A DNA stretch of 64,000 nucleotides from an uncultured Paracoccaceae bacterium (GTDB lineage Bacteria > Pseudomonadota > Alphaproteobacteria > Rhodobacterales > Rhodobacteraceae): positions 124,001 to 188,000 of the forward strand of contig CANMPD010000006.1 in assembly GCA_947499635.1 (NCBI GenBank). The letters are read 5' to 3'. Positions within the stretch are counted from its first letter, which is position 1. Each line of letters opens with the position of its first letter. The notes under the pieces are model-generated. The model worked only from the letters and a program-made list of their open reading frames with translations. It was not told the origin of the DNA and made no database searches. Positions 1-8,667 of this stretch are shown here, one piece after another. The position numbers and the translations under genes are program-made.

Positions 1-252
1 CTGCATGGTAAGCTTTGTCAAAACGACGGTTGTCGCACCTCTGGCACCTGGAGGCCCAAAACCTGGGCCGCCGCCAGGACCACCGGGGCCACCTGGACCA
101 CCCGGAGGAGCAAAACCCTGCCCCCCTGGGCCTTGCGCCTCAGAGGCGCGGTTCGTCTGACCAGAGAGGAATATCTCTGGAATACCAAACGACCAAAGAT
201 AAGCGCCGGCAACAATTGCAAGCGAGACGAGAACGGAGAGTGTCTTTTTCAT
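1..252 (-). CDS. RND efflux periplasmic adaptor (membrane fusion protein), N-terminal part
   Basis: Only the first 84 codons lie in the window; the gene runs off the left edge. The product starts with a short basic segment and a hydrophobic helix (residues 3-22, MKKTLSVLVSLAIVAGAYLW), as in inner-membrane-anchored adaptor proteins. A long Gly/Pro-rich linker follows (residues 38-68, repeated GPGG and PPG), and then ATTVVLTK, which resembles the first beta-strand of the adaptor barrel. Such adaptors connect an RND pump to an outer-membrane channel. The TetR-type gene immediately upstream on the same strand fits an efflux operon with a local repressor. The family call rests on a short N-terminus plus context, so it is moderate. 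Confidence 0.55.
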   Translation of the reverse strand, partial: MKKTLSVLVSLAIVAGAYLWSFGIPEIFLSGQTNRASEAQGPGGQGFAPPGGPGGPGGPGGGPGFGPPGARGATTVVLTKLTMQ

Positions 253-384
253 ATTTTAGCCTTTCGTTGAACTACAGGCACGTGTGTCTTAGGATTTCAA
301 ATTTGCGATTTGCCCTCGGGCAACAGAAACCAGTCCAGTTGGCTTCACGCTGAATTAACAAATTGAACGATGTAATGTGGTGTT

Positions 385-402
385 AGGAACGGCGACGTTC
401 CT
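385..402. promoter_or_regulatory. inverted repeat, candidate TetR-type operator
   Basis: The 7-bp arms AGGAACG and CGTTCCT are perfect and separated by GCGA. The site lies in the 183-bp gap between the TetR-type gene and the efflux adaptor that follows it, about 130 bp upstream of the adaptor start. Size and position suit a TetR-family dimer site. Binding is inferred from position only. Confidence 0.45.
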
Positions 403-435
403 TTACACAACTATTCGGGGTCATAAATGATGGCA

Positions 436-1035
436 TCATTTTTCCCGCTCAGTATTTGCAGACAAAAGAAGGCGTGATGCCTCTATCAAACCTTCCCAAA
501 CGGCATCCAGAGCATCAGCCAAAGACATGTCTTGTGAATGTTCCCAGAGAGCAATTGCGCCGCCGATTGTGTCGACAGCATTTTTAGCAAATGCAGTGGC
601 CGTTTGGCGGTTTTCTATTCGGTTGCATAAAACCTCAGTGAGTTCATCACGTTGACCAATAAGGAACCTATCGAGGAGACCGCGTACTTTCTCATTTGAT
701 CTCAGGAAATTACCCAGATCTTTTAGAATGGCTTCATCTGCCGTCAATGTTTCCATGTGCTTGTCCAAAAACACTTTGATATCGACGGCCAGTGTCCCGG
801 TTCCCTCACGCAGGGCATCTTTTGCCTCTTGTGAAAAGTTCGGAGGGTGCCCAATCACTGCTGCTTCTTTGTTGGGGTAATAGTTGAAAAACGTCCTTTT
901 GCTGACGCCCGCCGCGGCGGCGATTTCCTCAGTCGTAATAACCTCAAGATTCTTACGCAGAGCTAAATCCAGCGTAGTCTTCTGAATTTCACGCGCCGTT
1001 TCCTGACGCCGTTTTTGCCTTAGCGGGGAGATCAA
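436..1035 (-). CDS. TetR/AcrR family transcriptional regulator
   Basis: A 199-residue protein with a classical N-terminal TetR helix-turn-helix (about residues 15-60; key segment EEIAAAAGVSKRTFFNYYPN). The C-terminal helical ligand-binding domain has no recognisable specificity. The start is a TTG at 1035, because an in-frame stop lies directly upstream and AAGGA sits 8 nt before the TTG. It precedes the efflux adaptor on the same strand with a palindrome in the gap, so it most likely represses that pump and responds to a pump substrate. On the other side it is divergent from the DUF1499 gene across 78 bp, so that promoter could also be under its control. Confidence 0.85.
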   Translation of the reverse strand: MISPLRQKRRQETAREIQKTTLDLALRKNLEVITTEEIAAAAGVSKRTFFNYYPNKEAAVIGHPPNFSQEAKDALREGTGTLAVDIKVFLDKHMETLTADEAILKDLGNFLRSNEKVRGLLDRFLIGQRDELTEVLCNRIENRQTATAFAKNAVDTIGGAIALWEHSQDMSLADALDAVWEGLIEASRLLLSANTEREK

Positions 1036-1113
1036 CTATCTAATCCTTGCATATTGTGCAAAATTTACATACCAAGCACATTAAGTTTAGGCAAGTCACG
1101 TATTGAGGTCCCG

Positions 1114-1839
1114 ATGAAACATGCAGGTAAGATTGCACTTATAGTAACCCTAGTCGGAGCAGGATGCATAACCTTGATGCTCTTTGGCGCATGTTTGGGT
1201 CTTTGGGGGCCGACAGTTGGCTTTGGCCTTTATCGTAACTACTTCAACCCATTGAGCATGCTTATCACGAGCGTAGGCTTGATCGCTTTGGTTATTCACT
1301 TGATCCGTAAAGAAAAAGCTAAGGCTACTCTCGGAGGGATTGCACTCATCTTTGGCGCAGCCTGCTTGGTGCCTATGATCTCGGCGACATTGAATCCCCC
1401 CAAACGAGGGGCACCAATCCACAACATTTCCACCGACACAATCAATCCTCCGGCTTTTCTAGTCTTAGATGAAAGTCGTGCCGGTGCACGTAATTCACTT
1501 GAGTACGGAGGGGCAGAACAGGCCGCTATCCAAGCCGCAGCCTATCCTGACATCGGGCCGGTTGAGACAGATTTGCCAAAGGACGCAGCGTTTCAACGGG
1601 CATTGACCGTCGCACAGGAGATGGGATGGGAGATCGTTGCCTCAGATCCGGAAACGCTCCGCTTTGAAGCAACTGCGCGCACTCCCGTCTTTTACTTTGC
1701 GGATGATGTTGTGATTGTGGTCACACCTCAAGAAAGTGGCAGCCGTGTTGATATGAGAAGCGTCTCGCGGGTTGGTCGAAGCGACCGTGGCATGAACGCC
1801 GCCCGTATTCGAGCCTTTCAACAACAATTCGGCGCATAA
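1114..1839 (+). CDS. DUF1499 family membrane protein
   Basis: A 241-residue protein with three hydrophobic segments in the first 105 residues, followed by a soluble DUF1499 domain. The hallmark pieces are visible: IHNISTDTINPPAF, YPDIGPV, MGWEIVASDP, FEATARTPVF and a C-terminal RVDMRSVSRVGRSDRGMNAA. The frame is open 20 codons further upstream, but ATG 1114 is preceded by GAGG at 7 nt and begins a normal signal-anchor (MKHAGKIALIVTLVG), so it is preferred. DUF1499 proteins are envelope proteins of unknown biochemical role. It is divergent from the TetR-type gene. Confidence 0.8.
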   Translation: MKHAGKIALIVTLVGAGCITLMLFGACLGLWGPTVGFGLYRNYFNPLSMLITSVGLIALVIHLIRKEKAKATLGGIALIFGAACLVPMISATLNPPKRGAPIHNISTDTINPPAFLVLDESRAGARNSLEYGGAEQAAIQAAAYPDIGPVETDLPKDAAFQRALTVAQEMGWEIVASDPETLRFEATARTPVFYFADDVVIVVTPQESGSRVDMRSVSRVGRSDRGMNAARIRAFQQQFGA

Positions 1840-1976
1840 GTATCAAACGCCAATTTCCATACCAACACTTGGTTATCCACAAGAAACTGCGGCAGAGAGT
1901 TTTACGGGAATGGAATTTGTTGATCACGTGCCCTGGTTTGAGACCCCTCAAGCGATTAAAAAAAGTCATTTTTCAT

Positions 1977-1999
1977 GATATCATAGGGTTGTGCGTGTA
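1977..1999 (-). repeat. 23-bp direct repeat copy 1 (relic of an ardA 5' end)
   Basis: This 23-bp stretch matches the ardA coding start region at 14740-14762 at 22 of 23 positions, in the same orientation. Read on the minus strand it lies just after an ATG at 2016, as in ardA, but the frame is closed within a dozen codons. It is the left border of the SPARSA module. Nothing else that looks coding is seen between 1840 and 2119. Confidence 0.7.
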
Positions 2000-2119
2000 C
2001 CTACCGTTGTTGTCATATGCCGCGATGCGCAGCAGAAAGTCTGCCCGTAAGCTCGCATGAGTTTGAATGAAACACGCTTAAATTGCAAGATTATCTGGTT
2101 GATTTTGTTCCAATATTCT

Positions 2120-3532
2120 TCACATGAAAAATCGGAAATCATAAACACGATCGACCATATCTGGGTTTTGCTGAAGAATCTCGGCGAATGCCTTTGAGTA
2201 TCCAAGTGTCACGGGCAACTTCTTGTAAAGCGTGTTGTTGTTCCAGTCCATCTTGGTTAAACCAAGAACCCCTGAACAGGTATCATGCCACCCACCTTCA
2301 CCTGAGAAGCGTCGCAGTAGAACAGGAGATGGTGTCGGTTTGAGTCCGCCTTCCTTGTAGACATTGTAGCGAGGGTTATCGACGTGAACTCCTTGCACGC
2401 TGCCTTGTGTCCAGAGTAAAGCTTCGTTTTTACTGAGGGGAACATACGTGCCCCTATCTACTGGATATCCATGAGCTGCGAGTGGCGAACCCTCAAAGCG
2501 AACACCTTTCCAGTCCGTGCTCTTAACAATTTGTACAAGCTCGACTTCTGTACCATCCCGAAAACTGTCAAGCGCGCCAAGTATTTCTTCTTCCTTGAAC
2601 GGTGTGTTCTTGTGAATTGTTACTTTTTTCGGGATCGCGCCTAAGTGGCCGCGCTGGTAGATTTCGAGACTGCGGGTCAACACGGACTGAATTTCATAAT
2701 ATGACAAGTAGGGGTTTCGCTGCTGGTCTTGCGTGAATTCTCGAGCATCATAGGCAACAAACTTAAACCCTGTGCCATCTGGATCAAATACTTGGCTGCA
2801 ACAGGTACTATACTGCGTTCCAGTTTTTTTGTCGGTTTTCATGGCATAGCTAATGCCGATGAAGGCCTCATCCACATTAAGACCGGCTAGTTTCCAAGGG
2901 ATTCCACCGGCTTTTGCATAGATGGCGACACTCAACCCCCACATGACGTTGGCGCGGCATTGTCTTTTAAAACTGGCTTCTCGAACAATTTGGATTGGAA
3001 TATTTGAAGGTGCGCAGTATGCCTTCAGATAGTCATGAAAGTTGAAATTTTCACCGTCAAAGCAAGCCGCCCAGCTATCTGGTAGGTACACCAAAGCAAC
3101 ATCAAAATTGCTAACCTGCTTTTGCAAAGTAGCAATGTGTTGAAAAAGTCCTTGAGCCAAACCAACCTCATCTCGCTTTTGGGCAAATGCGTCGAGTTCC
3201 TGAGGGAACGCTAACATCAAAGCATCGTCTTGGTTGGCAATTGGCACTCTAAAGAGATTGTTGAAACCCGGGTAATCAGGGTAATAATTTTTTGCTTCTC
3301 GCGGGCGAACTGTTCGGTTCATCTCCGTCGTAAGACTTCGAAGCCGATCCATATCGGCCTGTGGAGCTAGAAGAGCAAAACGAACAGATGCCGGAAACCC
3401 AAGCTTTAATCCGTAGGGTCCATGTTGGATTAAGCCAAGTAGGGGATGTTTGTGTTGCCTGCCATCGTTGAATATTAATTCAGGCTCAGCAATACGTGAG
3501 TATCCTCCAAGAGCGTTGTCTGATGCAGCCAT
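2120..3532 (-). CDS. short prokaryotic Argonaute (MID-PIWI) of a SPARSA system
   Basis: A 470-residue protein with the length and layout of short pAgos, which have only MID and PIWI domains. The MID guide-phosphate pocket is recognisable around residues 187-212 (FKRQC..N, then GGIPWKL). The PIWI part begins near residue 220 ([12 protein letters not shown]) and shows no Asp at the usual first catalytic position, as expected for nuclease-inactive short pAgos. In this family the pAgo forms a heterodimer with the SIR2-APAZ partner, uses a guide RNA to detect invading DNA, and switches on NAD+ destruction. The ATG overlaps the stop of the SIR2-APAZ gene by one base (TAATG), so the two are translationally coupled. 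Confidence 0.9.
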   Translation of the reverse strand: MAASDNALGGYSRIAEPELIFNDGRQHKHPLLGLIQHGPYGLKLGFPASVRFALLAPQADMDRLRSLTTEMNRTVRPREAKNYYPDYPGFNNLFRVPIANQDDALMLAFPQELDAFAQKRDEVGLAQGLFQHIATLQKQVSNFDVALVYLPDSWAACFDGENFNFHDYLKAYCAPSNIPIQIVREASFKRQCRANVMWGLSVAIYAKAGGIPWKLAGLNVDEAFIGISYAMKTDKKTGTQYSTCCSQVFDPDGTGFKFVAYDAREFTQDQQRNPYLSYYEIQSVLTRSLEIYQRGHLGAIPKKVTIHKNTPFKEEEILGALDSFRDGTEVELVQIVKSTDWKGVRFEGSPLAAHGYPVDRGTYVPLSKNEALLWTQGSVQGVHVDNPRYNVYKEGGLKPTPSPVLLRRFSGEGGWHDTCSGVLGLTKMDWNNNTLYKKLPVTLGYSKAFAEILQQNPDMVDRVYDFRFFM

Positions 3533-5295
3533 TACACCAACCTCTTTGCAAAAGCAGTTCGTGTTCCAATCAAGAACTCTGGGTTCTCTGCTTGGCCACC
3601 ATCGTCGAAAGCAGATAGTTTAACTTCAGTGTTCCGCTCATTTGTACCTAAAGCAATACGAACCCAAGCATCGAGTAACGCATCAAATGTCTTGTTGAAA
3701 CGGTTGGAGCGGCGCTTATCCAAAATCGGAATAGCATCCCGTCTTGCCCTCGGTGGCCAGACCCAGATATCAGGTTCAATTTGCAACCAAGCCTGCCCAT
3801 TTTTAACTTCTAAAGAGACGCGTGCTGCTTCTGCCCACCTCACCTGTTCTTGATGGGGATGGTCGTTGGTAACTTCCGTAAAAAGCCCCGAAATCTTCGC
3901 AGAGAAACTTCCTACGACTGACTTTAAGGGATTGAGCTGATCCAAATCATCACTGTGAGGGTCAACAATTAGCCAAGATGCGTAGCGGGTCGACCTTGAA
4001 AGAAGCGGTTTATCTTTGGCAAGGGCCTTACATAGAGCAGCTTCAATGAAACCTTTTACATGTAGGCTCTCTGGTGCTGTTGGATCGTTAGGCAAATTGA
4101 CTTCACCAATAGAGGAAATCTCGTTTTCAAAATGTTCCTGTACTAGTGATCGCCGCCCCCAGCACCATACATCCTCGGCCTTGGTGAAAATGAGATCTCC
4201 GTCAGCGTCACTCTGCGACTTGCGGAGATCGGACCAGTCCTTCGGATTTTTGAAATCTAGTGAGAGACAAGTCTTCGGAAGGGATTTGATTGGAAGAGCA
4301 TTGAAGCGCACCAACGGGTTCGCTGTTCCCACTGGCGGCATAGGAATAGAAACAGTCGCGGCGCTAGATTTCCTAACCTGGAGGTCCAATTTCGCTGTTT
4401 TGTCTTCTATGTTCCGCCAAATACGTGAAAGCAGTGAATCAAAAGTTTCAACTGGCACGTAGTGTGCTACAATGCCCTTCTGGGTCGCTTGATCCAGTAA
4501 ACTCTGGACTGCAGGAAGTGGGCGGCTCCCTTTCATTCCGGTCCAGAATAAGCCATGAGGAAAGGGATTTGACCCTTCGAGCGCAGAACTGAATAGCGCC
4601 ATGACACTCTCATCACGCCCACTATATCCTGTAACAACGAAACCAAATCGGCTACTCGCATTTTCCAAACAACTAGATAGATCCCTGTTTTGGCTCGCGA
4701 GATCAGCGGACAGATTTTTCAGGCTGTCATACCGGAAATCGCCATGGAGCTTGCAGTAGATTGGATATTCTTCGTTGTTGAGCGCGTCGATTGCGGAATG
4801 AGAACCTTCTATATGAAATGCGGACAAAGACATGGCTCCAACTTCGGCCACCGCTTTTTCGATTACACTGTCAAAATTGGTGGTGAAAACAGCACGCGTC
4901 ATCTTAGATGATAGCATTGCGCCGAAAACTCGGTGCCCAACAGATAGCGATACTTTTTCTTCCGATAACTTGGCTTTCAAATATTTACGCTGCCGCTCTC
5001 GGTCTTCACCAAAGATTTTCTCAAAACACAGAGAATATTCTTCATCATCCCACAAAGGCGGAAACCCTCTAGTCAACAAAAATGATTGGATCTTCTCTTG
5101 CACTGGTGCCAGCTGCATGTCTTGACGAGATATTTCTTGATTTTCTTCCCTACAGTAATATCGTCTCTTCATGTCCCACAGCAGATCGGTAGCGGTTGGA
5201 AGACCTGCCGATCGAGATGAGCCTGCTCCCAGAAACCAAGCGAAGTTTTCCGGGCGTTCACATATTAATGCTGTTAATTGTGCTTGATCGATCAA
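3532..5295 (-). CDS. SIR2-APAZ protein, NADase effector of a SPARSA system
   Basis: A 587-residue protein with an N-terminal SIR2 domain and a C-terminal APAZ region (about residues 300-587) that pairs with short Argonautes. SIR2 landmarks: GAGSS at 23-27, the TTNFD motif with candidate catalytic Asn140, KLHGD with candidate catalytic His184, and GYSGRDE near residue 223. Known SPARSA effectors hydrolyse NAD+ when the pAgo partner finds plasmid or phage DNA, causing dormancy or death. The start is the TTG at 5295: a stop codon lies eight codons upstream and no ATG or GTG occurs between. It is the first gene of a two-gene operon. Confidence 0.9.
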   Translation of the reverse strand: MIDQAQLTALICERPENFAWFLGAGSSRSAGLPTATDLLWDMKRRYYCREENQEISRQDMQLAPVQEKIQSFLLTRGFPPLWDDEEYSLCFEKIFGEDRERQRKYLKAKLSEEKVSLSVGHRVFGAMLSSKMTRAVFTTNFDSVIEKAVAEVGAMSLSAFHIEGSHSAIDALNNEEYPIYCKLHGDFRYDSLKNLSADLASQNRDLSSCLENASSRFGFVVTGYSGRDESVMALFSSALEGSNPFPHGLFWTGMKGSRPLPAVQSLLDQATQKGIVAHYVPVETFDSLLSRIWRNIEDKTAKLDLQVRKSSAATVSIPMPPVGTANPLVRFNALPIKSLPKTCLSLDFKNPKDWSDLRKSQSDADGDLIFTKAEDVWCWGRRSLVQEHFENEISSIGEVNLPNDPTAPESLHVKGFIEAALCKALAKDKPLLSRSTRYASWLIVDPHSDDLDQLNPLKSVVGSFSAKISGLFTEVTNDHPHQEQVRWAEAARVSLEVKNGQAWLQIEPDIWVWPPRARRDAIPILDKRRSNRFNKTFDALLDAWVRIALGTNERNTEVKLSAFDDGGQAENPEFLIGTRTAFAKRLV

Positions 5296-5619
5296 ATTAC
5301 TTTTTCTACCACAATACTAGTTGGACTCTCACGACCGCTAGCATAGATTGTATCCGCCGACATTTCCACAACAAGATGCAGTAAAAAAGTGAAAGTGGTG
5401 AGCCTATTTGATGGTTATTACCCTTTTCGCTTCATCTAATATCGTGGGCCCTTTCCTCCATTGTTACGGCTTGCGTGGCTGTCGTGCGTTCGCCAATTCC
5501 GGGTAATGCTGCGCCATGTTCGAACGACTAGCAAAGCATGGAACGGAAATATTACGCCCCCAGAGTCTGACGGTTCAAATGGTCATAATCGACCTGTCCG
5601 CTAATGAGATCACGGCGCG
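5296..5619. other. non-coding region upstream of the SPARSA operon
   Basis: This stretch separates the SPARSA start from the ardA relic. I see no convincing coding frame, tRNA or strong terminator. It should hold the SPARSA promoter, reading leftward, but no clear -35/-10 pair stands out. Confidence 0.4.
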
Positions 5620-5621
5620 TG

Positions 5622-5660
5622 CGTAATATCATAAGGTTGAGCGTGTAAAATCGTGGTCAT
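5622..5660 (-). pseudogene. ardA: truncated 5' end of a second ardA copy
   Basis: The minus strand reads ATG and 13 codons, MTTILHAQPYDIT, identical at protein level to the start of the complete ardA at 14775. The match then breaks off and a stop follows after three more codons. The ribosome-binding region and leader upstream (5661-5822) are also conserved with the complete gene. It contains copy 2 of the 23-bp direct repeat (5625-5647). It is a remnant that marks a recombination junction on the right of the SPARSA module. Confidence 0.8.
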
Positions 5661-5681
5661 TTCCTTTCCCTCCTTGGACTT

Positions 5682-5822
5682 GGGTTGCGCCTGCAACCCT
5701 TGGCCCTCGCCGAGAGTCGGGGGTGAAAACGGAAGGAAAAATCGGCGAAAGAATCTCTTCGTTATTGGTGGAGGCCTTAAGGAGGTCCCGACAACGAAAG
5801 ATTCTTTGCGATCTATTTTTCT
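5682..5822 (-). promoter_or_regulatory. ardA-type leader with long foldback, copy 1
   Basis: Upstream of the truncated ardA start lie a small hairpin (GGGTTGC, loop GCCT, GCAACCC; 5682-5699) and then a long imperfect inverted repeat with arms 5736-5761 and 5795-5822. The complete ardA has the same two elements at matching places although the arm sequences differ. That suggests the structure itself is kept. The intervening DNA (5762-5794) holds nothing recognisable. Confidence 0.5.
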
Positions 5823-5961
5823 TGAAGTGCGCCAGGGGTGAAACCCCAAGTCGCTTGGAGATAGTCCGAGAGAGTAGATCGGGGACGAAGGTGCGCTCTT
5901 GTTCTTCCCATAAGTTGCGCGAATGAAGGCCAACTCTGCTGGAGTTTGTTTCCCTTTTGTG

Positions 5962-5967
5962 TATAGT
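5962..5967 (+). promoter_or_regulatory. candidate -10 element of the GHKL gene, possibly leaderless
   Basis: TATAGT lies 6 nt before the preferred ATG at 5974, and no ribosome-binding sequence is visible there. If this is the -10 box, the transcript would begin at or next to the start codon. No good -35 hexamer is seen 17 bp upstream, so the call is weak. Confidence 0.25.
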
Positions 5968-5973
5968 AATTGC

Positions 5974-7737
5974 ATGGAGAGAACTGCAAATTTTTTAGTA
6001 AACCCGAGATTAACGCGCCTATTGGGAGAAACGTATCGGTCAAGCGAAGCAGCTCTAAAGGAGTTGATAGATAACGCTTGGGATGCAGACGCATCGAGTG
6101 TTACGATCAACCTGCCTAAGCCGATGACGCAAGATCCAATCGTGGTGCAGGATGATGGGTGCGGAATGTCCGAGGGGCAGTTGCGACAAGAGTACCTTGA
6201 AATCGCCCGAGACAAACGCCGAACGCAGGGCGCGCGGACCACGCGTTATAACAGGAAAACAAAAGGGCGCAAAGGTATAGGCAAGTTTGCTGGTTTGAGC
6301 ATCGCTTCTGAAATGCGTTTAGACTCAACCAAGGATGGGATGACTTGCCGCCTTGTCCTAGACAAAGTGAAACTCACGAACACAGAAGACGACCTAGAAA
6401 CAATCCCACTGGATTTGGAAGTTCTGCCTCAACCGCAGGGTTCTGACGGAACCACAGTTGTATTAAGTGACCTAGATCAAACACTGAATTTTCCTAGACC
6501 CGAAACTCTCAAACAACTTTTGTATAGAGAATATGGGCGAGAGCAAGATTTCGCGATCTTTGTCGATGGTGAAGAGATCGGGTTTAAAGACCTTTCCGGG
6601 ACACATTTTCGGAACAACGCGAAAGACGAGAGCAGCGGGAACAGTTTGTCGTTCACGATCACCGATGAGAAATCGAAGCCTAGATCTCCCGGAATAGCTC
6701 TAAGAGTCGACGGAAAGATCGTAGGCAAGCCTTCGTTTTATGGCTTAGAAGACGATCCCGAAATTCCTGCAAAACTTCTAAGGAGCGTTGTCGGTGAAAT
6801 CGAAGTGCCGGATACTCCAGGCCTTGTCACCGCAGATTGGGGCGGTGTGAACGAGAGCAGCAAGGCATATACAGAAATAGCCGAACAAATTCGAACCGCT
6901 GTGAAAGAAAAGTTGTCAGTGACTCACAAGCGCCAGATATCAGCTCAGAAGGCCAGACTGCAAAAACAGATCAATGCGCGATTGGCGAAATTACCTGAAA
7001 ACAAGCGGGAGTTCGCAGAGAAAGCACTTCATCGCATCTTGGGTCGATTTTATGGCGAAAGTGATGAGCGAATTGGTGTTATCGTCGATGTCGCTTTGGA
7101 CGCAATCGAGTTGGACGGTTACTGGGCGGTCTTGAACAAAATTAATGATGCTAGCCGAGGTGCTGTCATAGACTTTGCAGACGCGTTAGCGGATTTTGGT
7201 TTGCTCGAGCTTTCAAATTTGGGAGTTCAGGCCAGAAATCGCGATTTTTTCTTGACGCACCTTCAGCATCTGACCGAGGACACCTCGACTCTTGAAGTAA
7301 CCATGCACCGCGCGTTGGAGGAGAATCTTTGGGTTTTCGGCCTGAAGAGAGCACTCATCTCATCAAACGCGACGCTTAAACGCATGCTCGAAACTTACCT
7401 ATCCAAGGAATACAAAGGGAGCCGTGCGGAAGAGCGGCCAGATCTTTTCTTGGGTGAAGCCATGGACGGAAGTTATCTTCTGATCGAGTTCAAGAGGCCA
7501 TCCAAGGTAATTGGGCGCAAAGAAATTTCGCAAGCTGAGGGCTATCGGGATGACTTGCAGAAACAACTCGCATCAGATGCAATTATCGAAGTTATCGTGG
7601 TGGGTAAGAACCGAGATCCAAGTATCCGACCGGACAACCTCGCAGCTGGTGTCATAGTTGAAAGCTACTCAAGTTCGATTTCAAGATCGCGAACGGAAAT
7701 ATCTTGGCTCCTTCGACAGCTTAAAGAGCATGCCTAG
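5974..7737 (+). CDS. GHKL (Hsp90/MORC-like) ATPase fused to a PD-(D/E)XK-type nuclease domain
   Basis: A 587-residue protein. The N-terminal GHKL ATPase motifs are clear: ALKELIDNAWDAD (N box, residues 27-39), DDGCGM (60-65) and GRKGIGKFAG (98-107). The middle is helical. The C-terminus has D490, E505 and K507 in the arrangement of a PD-(D/E)XK nuclease (PDLFLGE...LLIEFKRP) followed by QAEGYRDDL. MORC-like GHKL proteins are known in bacterial restriction and other defence loci. ATG 5974 is preferred over ATG 5923 because homologous domains normally begin with a segment like ERTANFLVNPRLTRLL. It lies in the defence island next to SPARSA; its stop TAG overlaps the stop of the convergent gene in a CTAG. 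The exact system is not known to me. Confidence 0.7.
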   Translation: MERTANFLVNPRLTRLLGETYRSSEAALKELIDNAWDADASSVTINLPKPMTQDPIVVQDDGCGMSEGQLRQEYLEIARDKRRTQGARTTRYNRKTKGRKGIGKFAGLSIASEMRLDSTKDGMTCRLVLDKVKLTNTEDDLETIPLDLEVLPQPQGSDGTTVVLSDLDQTLNFPRPETLKQLLYREYGREQDFAIFVDGEEIGFKDLSGTHFRNNAKDESSGNSLSFTITDEKSKPRSPGIALRVDGKIVGKPSFYGLEDDPEIPAKLLRSVVGEIEVPDTPGLVTADWGGVNESSKAYTEIAEQIRTAVKEKLSVTHKRQISAQKARLQKQINARLAKLPENKREFAEKALHRILGRFYGESDERIGVIVDVALDAIELDGYWAVLNKINDASRGAVIDFADALADFGLLELSNLGVQARNRDFFLTHLQHLTEDTSTLEVTMHRALEENLWVFGLKRALISSNATLKRMLETYLSKEYKGSRAEERPDLFLGEAMDGSYLLIEFKRPSKVIGRKEISQAEGYRDDLQKQLASDAIIEVIVVGKNRDPSIRPDNLAAGVIVESYSSSISRSRTEISWLLRQLKEHA

Positions 7738-8210
7738 GACTGGCATACCCCTCGCATCTTTTCTACGAAGTAGGAAGGGAAAACAGCCACTGAAGACATC
7801 CAGTCATCTGAATTACTTCTGAAAACGGCCTTTAGCGTTGCTCTGTCTGCAATGGGAAATTGTTCCAAGGCGTCGAACAAGTGAAGTGTGACTACTCTGT
7901 CAGTAAAGCCAATTTCAAATAGAGAAACGCAAGTTTGATTTGGTAAGCCATACTTAAGCTTCTTTAAGTGCAATTGAAGCCGCTCGATCAAGCTCTGATC
8001 ATCTGCGTCGTCCAATTGTTGCTGGTCAATTAATTCGATTAAGGCACCAATGATCAGCGTTCCATCAAATGAGAAGGCACCATCACACAAGTTTATAATG
8101 TGTTGAATCGTGAGGTTTCTGAATTTCGAACCCCAAGTCAGTTTCGCTCCCGACGATCTTAGGTAGTCCCAAATCTCAAAGTACGAATGACCATTTACCC
8201 ACATTTTCAT
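7734..8210 (-). pseudogene. C-terminal fragment of a probable DEAD/DEAH-type helicase
   Basis: A 158-codon frame with ATG 8210, but the frame is open further upstream into a block duplicated from the transfer region, without a good start there. The segment MKMWVNGHSYFEIWDYL...IINLCDGAFSFDGTLIIGALIELID resembles, from memory, the C-terminal tail of some helicases in defence loci; no helicase motifs remain. The most likely reading is a gene whose 5' part was removed when the duplicated block arrived at about 8231. An intact small protein of unknown function is the alternative. Convergent with the GHKL gene, stops overlapping by 4 bp. Confidence 0.4.
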
Positions 8211-8234
8211 AACATGGGGTAGTAATTCGGGTTG

Positions 8235-8401
8235 GCACGCCCCATGGGATTGTCAGCTACCGCTATATTGGATCGGCTTACCGACCGGTATCCGAGCGGC
8301 GCTATACGCAGTGCAGCTATCTCGGCTGGACCGGCGTGGTCACGGTGCCCGCCACAGACGGGCGTTGCCTCTGGGTGCGCCTCTTTAAGGAGGGCTCCTA
8401 A
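8235..8401 (+). pseudogene. 3' fragment of the small membrane protein gene found at 27093
   Basis: The frame reads GTPHGIVSYRYIGSAYRPVS to the stop at 8399-8401 and matches the C-terminal two thirds of the 78-residue product of 27093-27329. The start codon and membrane segment are missing because the duplication begins inside the gene. Confidence 0.75.
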
Positions 8402-8667
8402 TGGATGCGGCGCAGATATTGCGCCTCGGGTGGCTCGTAGAGGCGGTCGTTCAGATCAAAGCGGATCTGCATCTCAACGCGCGCCATGTTTTTGAGGCAA
8501 AAGAGCAGGCTTTCGGGATCAATATCACCCGCTGCAACGACCTGGTCGTAATGAGCCCGGTCATCGCCCGAGAAGATCTCCCAAGGCGCTACAGCTTTCC
8601 AAAATGCGCCGTAATCACAAGGGGCCAGCCAGTCTTCCACGTCTTGAATGTCTTCAAAAATCGTCAT
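8398..8667 (-). CDS. small acidic hypothetical protein, copy 1
   Basis: An 89-residue acidic protein (MTIFEDIQDVEDWLAPCDYG...), about 93 percent identical to the product of 27326-27595. Both copies are complete, and the substitutions leave the frame open, so it is a real gene although it runs against its neighbours. No known domain is recognised. Small acidic proteins near ardA on mobile elements are sometimes anti-defence proteins or DNA mimics, but here that is only a guess. Its stop overlaps the truncated plus-strand gene by 4 bp. Confidence 0.65.
   Translation of the reverse strand: MTIFEDIQDVEDWLAPCDYGAFWKAVAPWEIFSGDDRAHYDQVVAAGDIDPESLLFCLKNMARVEMQIRFDLNDRLYEPPEAQYLRRIH

Noticed and set aside
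15-353. Plus-strand open frame at the left edge
   Set aside because: It is antisense to the efflux adaptor N-terminus, whose signal-anchor and linker on the minus strand are convincing.
1869-2060. 63-codon plus-strand frame
   Set aside because: No ribosome-binding site or recognisable product, and it crosses the ardA relic.
5610-6242. 210-codon minus-strand frame
   Set aside because: Only its last 16 codons are ardA-derived; the rest is antisense to the GHKL gene.
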